From positions 124,001-188,000 of the forward strand of contig NZ_SLXW01000001.1 in the NCBI RefSeq assembly GCF_004341085.1: 64,000 bases of DNA. Direction: 5' to 3'. The notes under the pieces were generated by a model that saw only the letters and a list, made by a program, of their open reading frames with translations, was not told where the DNA came from and made no database searches. The DNA is from Sphingomonas sp. PP-CE-1G-424 (GTDB lineage Bacteria; Pseudomonadota; Alphaproteobacteria; Sphingomonadales; Sphingomonadaceae). The position numbers and the translations under genes are program-made. Shown here piece by piece: positions 17,241 through 25,609 of this stretch. The first letter of the stretch is position 1; every line of letters begins with the position of its first letter.

Positions 17241-17602
17241 GCAAGACCATCCTTACCGTCGACGACTCGGCGAGCATGCGGATGCTCCTGAAAGCGTCGT
17301 TGACCGCGCAGGGCTTCACGATCGAGGCGGCCAATGACGGCCGTCACGGTCTCGAGCGGATGCACGAGGTCAAGCCAGACCTGCTGATCACCGACATCAA
17401 CATGCCGGAGATGGACGGGTTCGAGCTGATCGAGGCGGTCCGTGCGGTGCCCGAATTCCGCGGCCTGCCGATCCTGGTCCTGTCGACCGAATTCTCCGAC
17501 GAGAAGAAGGCCCGCGCACGCGGCGCCGGCGCGACCGGCTGGATCACCAAGCCGTTCGACGCCGCCAAACTGGGGACGGCGATCCGCCGGGTATGTCCAT
17601 GA
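17237..17602 (+). CDS. cheY: CheY-like single-domain response regulator
   Basis: A 121-residue receiver domain with the acidic pair in LTVDDSAS, the phospho-acceptor aspartate in LLITDINMPEMDG, the Ser/Thr switch in LVLSTEF and the conserved Lys in GWITKPFDAAKL. It starts at a GTG overlapping the STAS stop. Placed directly before cheA, it is a motor-binding CheY or a phosphate sink; a second CheY is encoded at 22160 in the same operon and I cannot say which binds FliM. Confidence 0.9.
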   Translation: MSKTILTVDDSASMRMLLKASLTAQGFTIEAANDGRHGLERMHEVKPDLLITDINMPEMDGFELIEAVRAVPEFRGLPILVLSTEFSDEKKARARGAGATGWITKPFDAAKLGTAIRRVCP

Positions 17603-19761
17603 GCGATGATCTCGACGATATCCAGGCGATCTTCTTCGAGGAATGCGCCGAAGGTCTGACGACCGCGGAGACCGGCCTGTCCGCGATGAACGCGGGCGAC
17701 GTGTCGGCTGGCGTGATCGCCGGGGTGTTCCGCGCGGTTCATTCGATCAAGGGTGGCGCCGGCGCGTTCGGCCATGCCGCGCTGACCGCCTTCTCGCACC
17801 GGTTCGAGAACGTCCTCGACGAGGTTCGCGCCGGCCGCATCGCGCCGACCCCCGGCGTCACCGGCGTGATGCTGACCGCGTTCGACATCCTGTCGGATCA
17901 CGTCGCGGCCGCACAGGGCACGCGCGGCCTCCCGAACGATGCCGCAGCGCTGGAGGCGCTCGACGAGGTCCTCAAGAACGGCGGCGCGCCGGATGCGGCC
18001 GTGCCTGTCGCGGCCCCCGCCCCCGCCCCTGTAGAGACCGATGCCGATCCGTTCGGCTTCGTGCCGATCGCCGGTGCGATCGAATCGTTCGATCCGTTCG
18101 GGTTCGAGCCCGTCGGCGTCTCGCTCGACGACTTCGACAGCGCCCCCGACATCGCCGCGCCCTGGACAGTGACGTTCCAGCCGTCCAACGCCGCGCTCTC
18201 CAACGGCGGCGAGCCGATGCTGATCATCCGCGAACTCGAACTGCTCGGCGGCTCGGTGATCGGCGCGGACCTGTCGCGGCTGCCCTCGCTGCGCGACATG
18301 GATCCCGAGCACAGCTATATCGGCTGGACCGTCAGCGTCCCCGCGACGATCGAGGAATCGGCGATCACCGACTGCTTCGATTTCGTCGATCCGGATTCGG
18401 TCGTCACGATCGTCCGCGGTGACAGCGTCGCCCCGGCAGCACCCGCTCCGGTGACGCAGGCGCCGCCGCCCGTCGCGCCGGTCGTGTCGATCGCCAGCAT
18501 CGCGCCGCCCACCGCGCCCGTTGCCGCCAAGGTAGCCGCACCGGCCAGCCCGGAAGCGCCGCGCGTCGAGCCTGCGTCGCAGACGATCCGCGTCGAACTG
18601 ACCAAGCTCGACATGCTGCTCAACCTGGTCGGCGAACTCGTCATCCGCGGCTCGATCCTCGCCGATCGCCTGAGCCCGAAGGATCAGGAACGTGTCGAAC
18701 TGCCGCAGCTCTCGCGGCTGACGCGCGAGATCCAGGACACCGTGATGTCGCTGCGCGCGCAGCCGATCAAGCAGTCGTTCAGCCGCGTGCCGCGCATGCT
18801 GCGCGATCTGGCGACCGAAACCGGCAAGCTCGTGACGCTCGAGACGACCGGCGAGATGACCGAAGTCGACAAGGGCGTGATCGAGAAGATCGGCGATCCG
18901 CTGACCCACATGATCCGCAATGCGGTCGATCACGGCATCGAGAGCCCGGCCGACCGGATCGCCTGCGGCAAGCCGCCCGAGGGCACGATCCGCCTGTCCG
19001 CCGAACAGAAGGGCGCACGGATCTTCGTCCGGGTCGCCGACGACGGCGCCGGGATCGATCGCGTCCGCGTCCGCGCCAAGGCGGTCGAGAAGGGCATCGT
19101 CGCTGCCGACGCGGTCCTGTCCGACGAGGAGATCGATCAGCTGATCTGCGCACCCGGATTCTCCACCGCGGAGACGATCTCGAACATCTCGGGTCGCGGC
19201 GTCGGCATGGACGTGGTCCGCTCGAACGTCGAGGCGCTCGGCGGCCGCGTCGAGATCAGCTCGGTGCCCGGCAAGGGCACCACCTTCACGATGGTGCTGC
19301 CGCTGACGCTCGCCATCCTCGAGGGGATGATCGTGCGGCTCGCCGGCCAGCGCTTCGTGCTGCCGCTCGCCAACGTCGTCGAGACGGTCCAGCCCGAACC
19401 CGGCCAGGTCCGCCCGACCACGACCACCGGCGAGGTGATCGAACTGCGCGGCAACTACGTCCCCGTCCGCCGGCTCACCCGCACCTTCGGGTTCGCCGAC
19501 AACGACGCCCGCTCGCCCGAGGAATCGCTGGTCATCATCGTCGAGAGCGAGACCGCCGGCCATGTCGGGCTGATGGTCGACACGATCGACGACCGCCGCG
19601 AGGTCGTCATCAAGAGCCTCGAGCAGAACCTGCATCCGATCCGCGGGCTCGGCGGCGCAACGATCCTCGGCGACGGCTCGATCGCGCTGATCCTCGACAT
19701 CGAAGCGCTCGTCGGCCCGTCTTCCTCCGTTCGCCACATCACCAAAGGACTCGCCGCATGA
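17599..19761 (+). CDS. cheA: Chemotaxis histidine kinase CheA
   Basis: A CheA of 720 residues. The Hpt (P1) domain has the phosphorylated histidine in FRAVHSIKGGAGAFG, at about residue 48. A Pro/Ala-rich linker and a P2-like domain (about residues 185-275) follow, then the dimerisation helices (TKLDMLLNLVGELVIRGS, about 330). The ATPase domain has N-box IRNAVDHGIE near 440, DDGAGID, and GRGVGMDVV. A C-terminal CheW-like receptor-coupling domain completes it. ATG 17599 overlaps the cheY stop (ATGA); ATG 17593 is an alternative. It phosphorylates CheY and CheB in response to receptors such as the one at 62599. Confidence 0.95.
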   Translation: MSDDLDDIQAIFFEECAEGLTTAETGLSAMNAGDVSAGVIAGVFRAVHSIKGGAGAFGHAALTAFSHRFENVLDEVRAGRIAPTPGVTGVMLTAFDILSDHVAAAQGTRGLPNDAAALEALDEVLKNGGAPDAAVPVAAPAPAPVETDADPFGFVPIAGAIESFDPFGFEPVGVSLDDFDSAPDIAAPWTVTFQPSNAALSNGGEPMLIIRELELLGGSVIGADLSRLPSLRDMDPEHSYIGWTVSVPATIEESAITDCFDFVDPDSVVTIVRGDSVAPAAPAPVTQAPPPVAPVVSIASIAPPTAPVAAKVAAPASPEAPRVEPASQTIRVELTKLDMLLNLVGELVIRGSILADRLSPKDQERVELPQLSRLTREIQDTVMSLRAQPIKQSFSRVPRMLRDLATETGKLVTLETTGEMTEVDKGVIEKIGDPLTHMIRNAVDHGIESPADRIACGKPPEGTIRLSAEQKGARIFVRVADDGAGIDRVRVRAKAVEKGIVAADAVLSDEEIDQLICAPGFSTAETISNISGRGVGMDVVRSNVEALGGRVEISSVPGKGTTFTMVLPLTLAILEGMIVRLAGQRFVLPLANVVETVQPEPGQVRPTTTTGEVIELRGNYVPVRRLTRTFGFADNDARSPEESLVIIVESETAGHVGLMVDTIDDRREVVIKSLEQNLHPIRGLGGATILGDGSIALILDIEALVGPSSSVRHITKGLAA

Positions 19762-20249
19762 CCACGACCAACGCCCCGGGTGAACGCAAGATCGTCACCT
19801 TCTCGCTCGGCACGCAGATCTTCGGGATCGACATGTCGTCGCTGATCGAGATCCGCGAATGGGACGAGCCGACTCCGCTTCCCGGCGTCCCCGACTATAT
19901 CAAGGGCGTCACCAACCTGCGCGGGACGGTCGTCCCCGTGATCGGTCTCGCCGAGCGCCTCGGATGGGAGCCCAGCGCGATCCACTCGCGGTCGTGCATC
20001 CTGGTCGTCAGCATCGCCGGCAAGCAGGCCGGGTTCCTGGTCGACGAAGTGTCGGACATCGTCCTGATCGATGCCAACGAGATCCGCCCCGCGCCCGACG
20101 TCGAGATCGGCGAACCGAGCGTGATCGCCGGTCTGGTCAAGACGCAGACCCGCGCCTCCGAAGCGCAGGGCGCTGCTGGCGACATCATGGTCCTGCTGCT
20201 CGATCTCGAGGCGCTCGGTCTGACCCGGCAGATGGATATCGCGGCGTGA
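19758..20249 (+). CDS. cheW: Chemotaxis coupling protein CheW
   Basis: CheW of 163 residues, the scaffold that links chemoreceptor tips to CheA. Family landmarks are FSLGTQIFGIDMSSLIEIREW at the N-terminus, the GVTNLRGTVVPVIGLAERLG core containing the NLRG..VPV motif, and FLVDEVSDIVLI. It begins at an ATG overlapping the cheA stop and ends in a GTGA overlap with cheR, so translation is coupled on both sides. Confidence 0.95.
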   Translation: MTTTNAPGERKIVTFSLGTQIFGIDMSSLIEIREWDEPTPLPGVPDYIKGVTNLRGTVVPVIGLAERLGWEPSAIHSRSCILVVSIAGKQAGFLVDEVSDIVLIDANEIRPAPDVEIGEPSVIAGLVKTQTRASEAQGAAGDIMVLLLDLEALGLTRQMDIAA

Positions 20250-21124
20250 CCACTGCCACCCTGCCAGATGGAGCCGACGTCGCCGGTTCGGGGAGCGGTC
20301 CGCCGCTCGCCGCCGCCGAGTTCGCCGCGATCGCGACGATCATGCAGAGCGACGCGCGGATCCACCTGACCGATATCAAGAAGACGCTGGTCCACGGCCG
20401 CCTGTCGCGTCGCCTGCGGATGCACGGTCTCGCCAATTTTCGCGACTATGTGCGTCTGGTCCAGACCAACAAGGAGGAACGCGCGGCGATGGTCGTCGCG
20501 CTGACCACCAACCACACGCATTTCTTCCGTGAAAACCATCATTTCGAGCATTTCCGCAACGTCGTGATTCCGACGCTCAAACAGCGCGTGCGTACCGCTC
20601 CGGTCCGGATCTGGTCGGCGGGCTGTTCTAGCGGCGAGGAAGTGTATTCGATCGCGATGTGCCTGCTCGGGCGCGACCGCTCGGCGGCCGGATGGCTGCG
20701 CGACGCCGACCTGAAGCTGCTGGCGACCGACCTTGCACCGCACGTCGTCGAAAGCGTCCGCCGCGCGACCTATGCGGAACAGACCGTTGCGGCGATCCCC
20801 GCCGACTATCGCTCGGCATGGGTCAAGCCCGCGCCCGGTGGCGAGTTCGAGATCGCCGCAGAGGCGCGCGCGCTGGTCCAGGCGCGCGTGCTCAACCTGT
20901 TCGACGCCTGGCCGATGCGCCAGCGCTACGACGCGATCTTTTGCCGCAACGTGATGATCTATTTCGACGATCGCGCGAAGGCCGAACTCGAGGAGCGGCT
21001 GGTCGACCTGCTCGTCCCGGGCGGCCACCTGTACATCGGCCACTCGGAACGGCTGTTCGGGTCCGCCGCGCAGATCATGCAGAGCTGCGGCCAGACCATC
21101 TACGTCAAGCAGGGAGGACGATAA
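20246..21124 (+). CDS. cheR: Chemoreceptor methyltransferase CheR
   Basis: SAM-dependent glutamate methyltransferase for receptor adaptation, 292 residues from the GTG that overlaps the cheW stop. It has the N-terminal CheR helical domain (KKTLVHGRLSRRLRMHG...NHTHFFREN), then motif I IWSAGCSSGEEVYSIAM, LLATDLAPHVVESVRRATY, and the conserved YDAIFCRNVMIYFD and GGHLYIGHSERL. Its likely docking site on receptors is the W-x-x-F tail seen on the receptor at 62599. An upstream open stretch in this frame belongs to cheW's shadow. Confidence 0.95.
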   Translation: MTTATLPDGADVAGSGSGPPLAAAEFAAIATIMQSDARIHLTDIKKTLVHGRLSRRLRMHGLANFRDYVRLVQTNKEERAAMVVALTTNHTHFFRENHHFEHFRNVVIPTLKQRVRTAPVRIWSAGCSSGEEVYSIAMCLLGRDRSAAGWLRDADLKLLATDLAPHVVESVRRATYAEQTVAAIPADYRSAWVKPAPGGEFEIAAEARALVQARVLNLFDAWPMRQRYDAIFCRNVMIYFDDRAKAELEERLVDLLVPGGHLYIGHSERLFGSAAQIMQSCGQTIYVKQGGR

Positions 21125-22140
21125 TGCGGCGCATCCGTACGCTGATCGTCGACGACAGCGCCGCGATCCGCGCCGCGCTCAACCGCGTGCTGTCCGCCGA
21201 TCCCGAGATCGAGGTGGTCGGCATGGCCCCCGAGCCGAGCATCGCGCGACAGATGATCAAGGATCTCGAACCCGACGTCATCACGCTCGACATCGAGATG
21301 CCGGGGATGGACGGCCTGTCGTTCCTCGAACGCATCATGCGGCTGCGGCCGATGCCGGTGGTCATGTGCTCGACGCTGACCGCGCAGGGTGCGGCGGTGA
21401 CGATCGAGGCGCTGCGGCTGGGCGCGGTGGACTGCATCGCCAAGCCGTCGGGCAATCCCGAGGAACTGGCGCGCGATGCAGCCCTGCTGCGCGCGACGGT
21501 CAAGGCCGCGGCGCGGTCTGCGGTCCGCGTCACGCCGACCGTCCGTCCCGCAAAGATGACGGTGCAGTCGCGCGACGACGTGGTGATCGCGATCGGGGCA
21601 TCGACCGGCGGCGTCGAGGCGCTGTTCTCGCTGCTCGCGGCACTCCCGCCCGGTTGCCCGCCGATCCTGATCGTCCAGCACATGCCCGGCACGTTCACCG
21701 CGAGTTTTGCCGAACGGCTCGACCGCGAATGTCGGATTACGGTGCGCGAAGCGGTCGACGGAAGCCCGTTGATGCCCGGAACCGCCTATATTGCACCTGG
21801 TGGGCCGCGACACATGGAGCTCGTCGGTGGTGCCAAGGGGGTCGTTCGCCTCAAGGCCGACGATCTCGTCAGCGGCCATCGTCCGTCGGTCGACATCCTC
21901 TTCCGGTCGGTCGCCAAACGCGGCGCCCAGGCGGTCGGGGTGATCCTGACCGGGATGGGATCCGACGGTGCCGAGGGCCTGCTGCAGATGCGCCAGGCGG
22001 GCGCGCGGACCTTCGGCCAGTCGAAGGACACGTGCGTCGTCTACGGCATGCCGCGGTCGGCGGTCGAACTTGGCGCGGTCGAGCGTGAATTGAGTCTGTC
22101 TGCACTGCCCGAGGCGATCCTCGCGGCGTGCGGCAAGTAA
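21124..22140 (+). CDS. cheB: Chemotaxis response regulator methylesterase CheB
   Basis: CheB, 338 residues: an N-terminal receiver (LIVDDSAAIR, phospho-Asp in ITLDIEMPGMDG, Lys in CIAKPSG), then a linker and the C-terminal esterase. The esterase shows the Ser-His-Asp triad in GASTGG, IVQHMP and LTGMGSDGAEG. It removes methyl groups from receptors and deamidates glutamines. ATG 21124 is chosen because GGAGG lies seven bases upstream and it shares one base with the cheR stop. Confidence 0.95.
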   Translation: MRRIRTLIVDDSAAIRAALNRVLSADPEIEVVGMAPEPSIARQMIKDLEPDVITLDIEMPGMDGLSFLERIMRLRPMPVVMCSTLTAQGAAVTIEALRLGAVDCIAKPSGNPEELARDAALLRATVKAAARSAVRVTPTVRPAKMTVQSRDDVVIAIGASTGGVEALFSLLAALPPGCPPILIVQHMPGTFTASFAERLDRECRITVREAVDGSPLMPGTAYIAPGGPRHMELVGGAKGVVRLKADDLVSGHRPSVDILFRSVAKRGAQAVGVILTGMGSDGAEGLLQMRQAGARTFGQSKDTCVVYGMPRSAVELGAVERELSLSALPEAILAACGK

Positions 22141-22159
22141 ACACAGGGATTGGAAGACG

Positions 22160-22549
22160 ATGCCGGCTGCATCTCAAATCAAGGTCATGGTCGTGGACGA
22201 TCAGGCCAGTATGCGCGCGATGATCCGCCGGTCCCTTCAGGACCTGGGATTTCGCGACGTGCGCGACAAGGGCGGTGCGCCCGAAGCGCTCGCGGCGGTC
22301 AGGAGCGACCGCGTGCATCTCATCATCTCGGACTACAACATGCCCGACATGGACGGTCTGCAGTTCCTCGAGGAAGTGCGCAACGATCCGGTGATCGGCA
22401 AGACGGTGTTCATCATGCTCACCGGCTCGTCCGATCGCGAGATCGTCCAGAAGGCCGCGGCGCTCGGCGTGAACAACTATCTCGTCAAGCCGTTCGCCCC
22501 GGCCGCGCTGAAGGAAAAGATCGAGCGCGTCTTCGGCGCGTTGGCCTGA
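22160..22549 (+). CDS. cheY: CheY-like response regulator
   Basis: A 129-residue single receiver with VMVVDDQASMRAMIRRSLQ, phospho-Asp in LIISDYNMPDMDGLQF, Thr in IMLTGSSDRE and Lys in YLVKPFAPAALKEKI. This sequence, with the SxRxxx helix and the FxxxGVNNYLVKPF ending, resembles motor-binding CheY more than the operon's first CheY does, but that is a judgement by eye. It is encoded between cheB and cheD. Confidence 0.9.
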   Translation: MPAASQIKVMVVDDQASMRAMIRRSLQDLGFRDVRDKGGAPEALAAVRSDRVHLIISDYNMPDMDGLQFLEEVRNDPVIGKTVFIMLTGSSDREIVQKAAALGVNNYLVKPFAPAALKEKIERVFGALA

Positions 22550-22554
22550 TCGGC

Positions 22555-23079
22555 ATGCGCAGGATCCCCCTTATCCAGGGCGACCACATGGCGATGGCCG
22601 AGCCCGACACGATGCTGACGACGTTGCTCGGCTCGTGCATCGCGGTGTGCCTGTACGACGCCAAGGCGCGGGTCGGCGGCATGAACCATTTCCTGCTCGG
22701 TGAGCCGGAAGCGGGTCATGCCGTCGGGATCCAGGACCGCCAGCGCTACGGCGTCCACGCGATGGAGCTGCTTATCAACGCGATGATGAAGAAGGGCGCG
22801 ATGCGGTCGCGACTGCGCGCGCACATCTATGGCGGCGCCAAGATCATCGCCGGGCTCGGCGGGATCGGCCAGGACAACGCCGCGTTCGCGCGCCGCTTCA
22901 TCGAGACCGAGGGCTTCGCGATCGGCCATGTCGATGTCGGCGGCGTCTGCGCGCGGAAGATCGAGTTCCTGCCGTTCGAGGGCAAGGCACGATCGACCTG
23001 CGTCGCCGAAGCCGTGCCGGTCCGTCCGATCGTCCGTCCGCCGATGCCCGAATCCGAAGGCGAACTCGAACTCTTCTGA
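22555..23079 (+). CDS. cheD: Chemoreceptor glutamine deamidase CheD
   Basis: CheD, 174 residues, deamidates receptor glutamines and can cooperate with a CheC/CheX-type phosphatase in other bacteria. The catalytic cysteine is in TTLLGSCIAVCLYD, the histidine in GGMNHFLLGE, and the conserved glycine loop is HIYGGAKII. Start ATG 22555 lies six bases after the cheY stop. The open frame reading in from upstream is a cheY shadow. Confidence 0.93.
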   Translation: MRRIPLIQGDHMAMAEPDTMLTTLLGSCIAVCLYDAKARVGGMNHFLLGEPEAGHAVGIQDRQRYGVHAMELLINAMMKKGAMRSRLRAHIYGGAKIIAGLGGIGQDNAAFARRFIETEGFAIGHVDVGGVCARKIEFLPFEGKARSTCVAEAVPVRPIVRPPMPESEGELELF

Positions 23080-23138
23080 CGTCCGGACGTGTTCGGACTT
23101 CCCCACCCACCCCGCCAGACAACCAGAGTGCGCGCATC

Positions 23139-23489
23139 ATGATCCAGTCCCCTTCCCATGCGGCCCTGCACATCGCTCTGGCGAGCGAACTGCGTCGCAT
23201 CAGTGCGCTCGTCGAGCAACTCGCCGAGACGCTGGTCGGCGACGAGGACTTCGTGATGCGGCACATCGACCAGCTTCAGGTGTTCGACCTGATCGTGCAG
23301 AGCGCCGACGAAAGCGCCGCGGTGCTCGACCGCGTCGCGGGTGGCATCACGCCCGACGCCGCGATCGCGCCGGTCCGCTTGAGCGCGATCCAGGGCCGGC
23401 TCCACGCCGCGCTGGCGCTCGCGGCGATGCCGCACGCCCCAACCGCGCACGACCTCGCCGCGCACGCCCTCACCGCGCAGGCCGCCTGA
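23139..23489 (+). CDS. Small helical chemotaxis-operon protein, possible CheZ-like phosphatase
   Basis: A 116-residue, almost wholly helical protein with no certain family. Residues 41-65 (RHIDQLQVFDLIVQSADE and on) contain D50-L-I-V-Q54, the D-x3-Q spacing used by the CheZ active site (DLTGQ) on a long helix. The operon lacks an obvious cheZ or cheC, and it needs a way to dephosphorylate CheY. The position between cheD and motB, with only two bases to motB, shows it belongs to the operon. The phosphatase role is inferred; the protein is much shorter than enterobacterial CheZ. Confidence 0.55.
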   Translation: MIQSPSHAALHIALASELRRISALVEQLAETLVGDEDFVMRHIDQLQVFDLIVQSADESAAVLDRVAGGITPDAAIAPVRLSAIQGRLHAALALAAMPHAPTAHDLAAHALTAQAA

Positions 23490-23491
23490 CC

Positions 23492-24370
23492 ATGGCCGTC
23501 GCCGGTGCCAACACCCGCCCGATCATCATCCGCAAGATCAAGAAGACCGCCGCAGCGCATCACGGCGGCGCGTGGAAGGTCGCGTACGCCGATTTCGTGA
23601 CCGCGATGATGGCGTTCTTCATGCTGCTCTGGCTGATCAGCAATCCGGACAAGCAACGCCTGAAGGGGCTGGCGGAATATTTCTCGCCCGCCGCCACCGC
23701 GATGTCGCAGACGTCGGATGCGACCGCATCGGCCAGCGGGATCGGCTCGATGCCGGGCGCGGGCGGTCATGGCAGCCGTAGCCAGGCCAGCGCGACCGGC
23801 ACGCCGACCGGTCAGCCGAGCGCCAATGCCGCGACCGCCGGCACTGCGCGCGGCGGTACCGCGAATATTCCCGATGCGTCGCTGCGCGTCCTCGCGCAGG
23901 AACTCCGCGTCGCGATCGACAGCCTGCCGCCCGCCGAGGACGGCCACAAGGCGATGCGCGTCGAGGACGACCGCGACGGCCTGCGGATCAGCCTGATGGA
24001 CACCGCCAAGCGATCGATGTTCAAGGTCGGCACCGCGACGCTCAACCCGTATGCGAGAGACATGATGGCGCGCGTCGCGGGCAAACTCGCGCGCTCGGAC
24101 GCGCAGATCGCGATCGAGGGGCACACCGACGGCGACGGCAGCGGCAGCGACGATTCGAGCTGGCGGTTGTCGGGCGAACGCGCGATCGCCGCGCGCTCGG
24201 CGATGATCGGCGCGGGGCTCGCGCCCGGCCGGTTCGCCGAGATGGTGGCGATGGCGGACACCCGCCCGGTCTATCCCGACCAGCCGACCCGGCCCGAAAA
24301 CCGCCGTATAACGATCGTCGTCAAGGGGGCGGCCGCCTCCCTGCCGAGCGACGCCAGCTTCCGGTTCTAG
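23492..24370 (+). CDS. motB: Flagellar stator protein MotB
   Basis: Peptidoglycan-anchoring stator subunit, 292 residues. The N-terminal GGAWKVAYADFVTAMMAFFMLLWLISN is the single transmembrane helix with the proton-binding Asp in YADF. Next come the plug region, a Gly/Thr/Ser-rich linker (residues ~65-125), and an OmpA-like domain with VGTATLNPYARDMMARVAGKL, IEGHTDGDG, WRLSGERA and RPENRRITIVV. ATG 23492 lies two bases after the preceding stop; upstream open frame is shadow. It pairs with MotA at the operon's start. Confidence 0.95.
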   Translation: MAVAGANTRPIIIRKIKKTAAAHHGGAWKVAYADFVTAMMAFFMLLWLISNPDKQRLKGLAEYFSPAATAMSQTSDATASASGIGSMPGAGGHGSRSQASATGTPTGQPSANAATAGTARGGTANIPDASLRVLAQELRVAIDSLPPAEDGHKAMRVEDDRDGLRISLMDTAKRSMFKVGTATLNPYARDMMARVAGKLARSDAQIAIEGHTDGDGSGSDDSSWRLSGERAIAARSAMIGAGLAPGRFAEMVAMADTRPVYPDQPTRPENRRITIVVKGAAASLPSDASFRF

Positions 24371-24380
24371 GACCCTTGCG

Positions 24381-24824
24381 ATGAAAAAGATCCTGTTCCC
24401 GCTCGCCGTTCTCATTGCCGGTACCGGCGTCGGCGGCGGTGCCGCGTTCGCGACGCGGGCGATACTCGGGCCTGCTCACGGCAAGGCGGACGCGCACGAG
24501 ACGTCGGTTCCGGACCTGACGTTCGTCAAGGCGGAGAAGATCGTCGCGCCCCTGGTGTTTGGCGATGGTCGCCTGGCGGGCTATGTCTCGTTCGATGTCG
24601 AATTGCAGGTGTCGGTCGACGACGGCGCGCTGGTCGCCGCGCGGCTGCCGCTGCTGCTCCACGCGATCAACCTGCGGACCTATCGCACGCCGCTCGCCGC
24701 CGGTCCCGACGGGATGCTGCCCGACATCGCCGCGTTGCGTAAGGTCGTGATGACCGCCGCCCCCGAGGCTTTCGGCCCGGGCATCGTACGCCGCGCCGCG
24801 ATCACGCGTGCCGAACCGTCCTGA
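24381..24824 (+). CDS. FliL-like membrane-anchored periplasmic protein
   Basis: A 147-residue protein with an N-terminal signal anchor (KKILFPLAVLIAGTGVGGGAAFA) and a single small periplasmic domain. Its pattern is DLTFVKAEKIVAPLVFGDGRLAGYVSFDVELQV...ARLPLLLHAINLRTYRTPLA. This resembles the FliL domain, and it is similar in layout to the protein at 32936-33349, so they look like paralogues. Being next to motB, it may act on the stator. I do not recognise an established name. Confidence 0.55.
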   Translation: MKKILFPLAVLIAGTGVGGGAAFATRAILGPAHGKADAHETSVPDLTFVKAEKIVAPLVFGDGRLAGYVSFDVELQVSVDDGALVAARLPLLLHAINLRTYRTPLAAGPDGMLPDIAALRKVVMTAAPEAFGPGIVRRAAITRAEPS

Positions 24825-24836
24825 AGGACACAGGTC

Positions 24837-25514
24837 ATGATCGTTCCGCCTCCCGAAACGTCGAGCCCGGTCCACGCAACCGGAGCGTCCGGACTCCATC
24901 ACGTCGAACCTGCCGGTGGCACGTTCGGACGGCGCGAGACGCGGCTGATGACGATCCTCCTGGTCGCACGTCTGGAGGCCGCGGGGATCGATCACGTCTG
25001 CCGCGTCCGCAACCTGTCGCAGACGGGGATGATGATCGAATGCTCGACCGTCTTGGCCGAGGACGATCGCGTCCGCGTCGAACTGCGCAACCTGCAAGCG
25101 GTCGACGCGCGGGTCGCCTGGGCGCGCGATGGGCTGGCCGGGTTGCAGCTCGACGACCCGATCGTGATCGACGCGGTACTCGGCACGGTCCCGGACACCT
25201 CGGCGATCATCGCCCGTACGCCGCGCATCGCCGCCAACTGCCCCACCGTGCTCTGGCATCTGGGAACGCTGTCGGCCTCGGTGCTGTGCGATCTGTCGCA
25301 ATCGGGATGCCGGATTCTGATCGCCAGCCCCCTGCCCCGCGACAGCGAAGTCCGGATCACGATTCCGGGCCTTTCACCGCGTCGTGCGCGGATGCGCTGG
25401 TCGAACGGCGAGAGCGTCGGCTTCGCCTTCCTCGAGATGCTGTCGTTCGCCGAGGTATCGGCGTGGCAGACCGACCGATCGGTTCGCTTCGCCTCCGACC
25501 GCGCCGAAATCTGA
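24837..25514 (+). CDS. Tandem PilZ-domain protein
   Basis: A 225-residue cytoplasmic protein with two PilZ-like halves. In the first, an RRETR arginine cluster (residues ~30-35) precedes CRVRNLSQTGMMIE, giving the RxxxR...(D/N)xSxxG c-di-GMP pattern with Asn in place of Asp. In the second, RTPRIAAN precedes VLCDLSQSGCRILIA, with canonical DxSxxG but a weaker arginine part. As the last gene of the mot-che operon it is a candidate link between c-di-GMP and motor output, like YcgR, though YcgR has only one PilZ domain. Confidence 0.75.
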   Translation: MIVPPPETSSPVHATGASGLHHVEPAGGTFGRRETRLMTILLVARLEAAGIDHVCRVRNLSQTGMMIECSTVLAEDDRVRVELRNLQAVDARVAWARDGLAGLQLDDPIVIDAVLGTVPDTSAIIARTPRIAANCPTVLWHLGTLSASVLCDLSQSGCRILIASPLPRDSEVRITIPGLSPRRARMRWSNGESVGFAFLEMLSFAEVSAWQTDRSVRFASDRAEI

Positions 25515-25545
25515 CACGCGACCGAGCGACAACCCGCCGCCCGTA

Positions 25546-25584
25546 AAAAAGGGGAGCGTACCGGTCCGGTACGCTCCCCTTTTT
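25546..25584. terminator. Strong bidirectional intrinsic terminator
   Basis: A perfect 14-bp inverted repeat (GGGGAGCGTACCGG and its complement) is flanked by five A on the left and five T on the right. It therefore ends both the mot-che operon (+) and the fliL-fliM operon (-). Confidence 0.9.
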
Positions 25585-25609
25585 CGTGTCATCCGTCTGC
25601 CGCTGCGGT

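Noticed and set aside
17344..19737. Long open frame antisense to cheA
   Set aside because: cheA is complete and conserved on the plus strand; the antisense product is low-complexity Arg/Asp.
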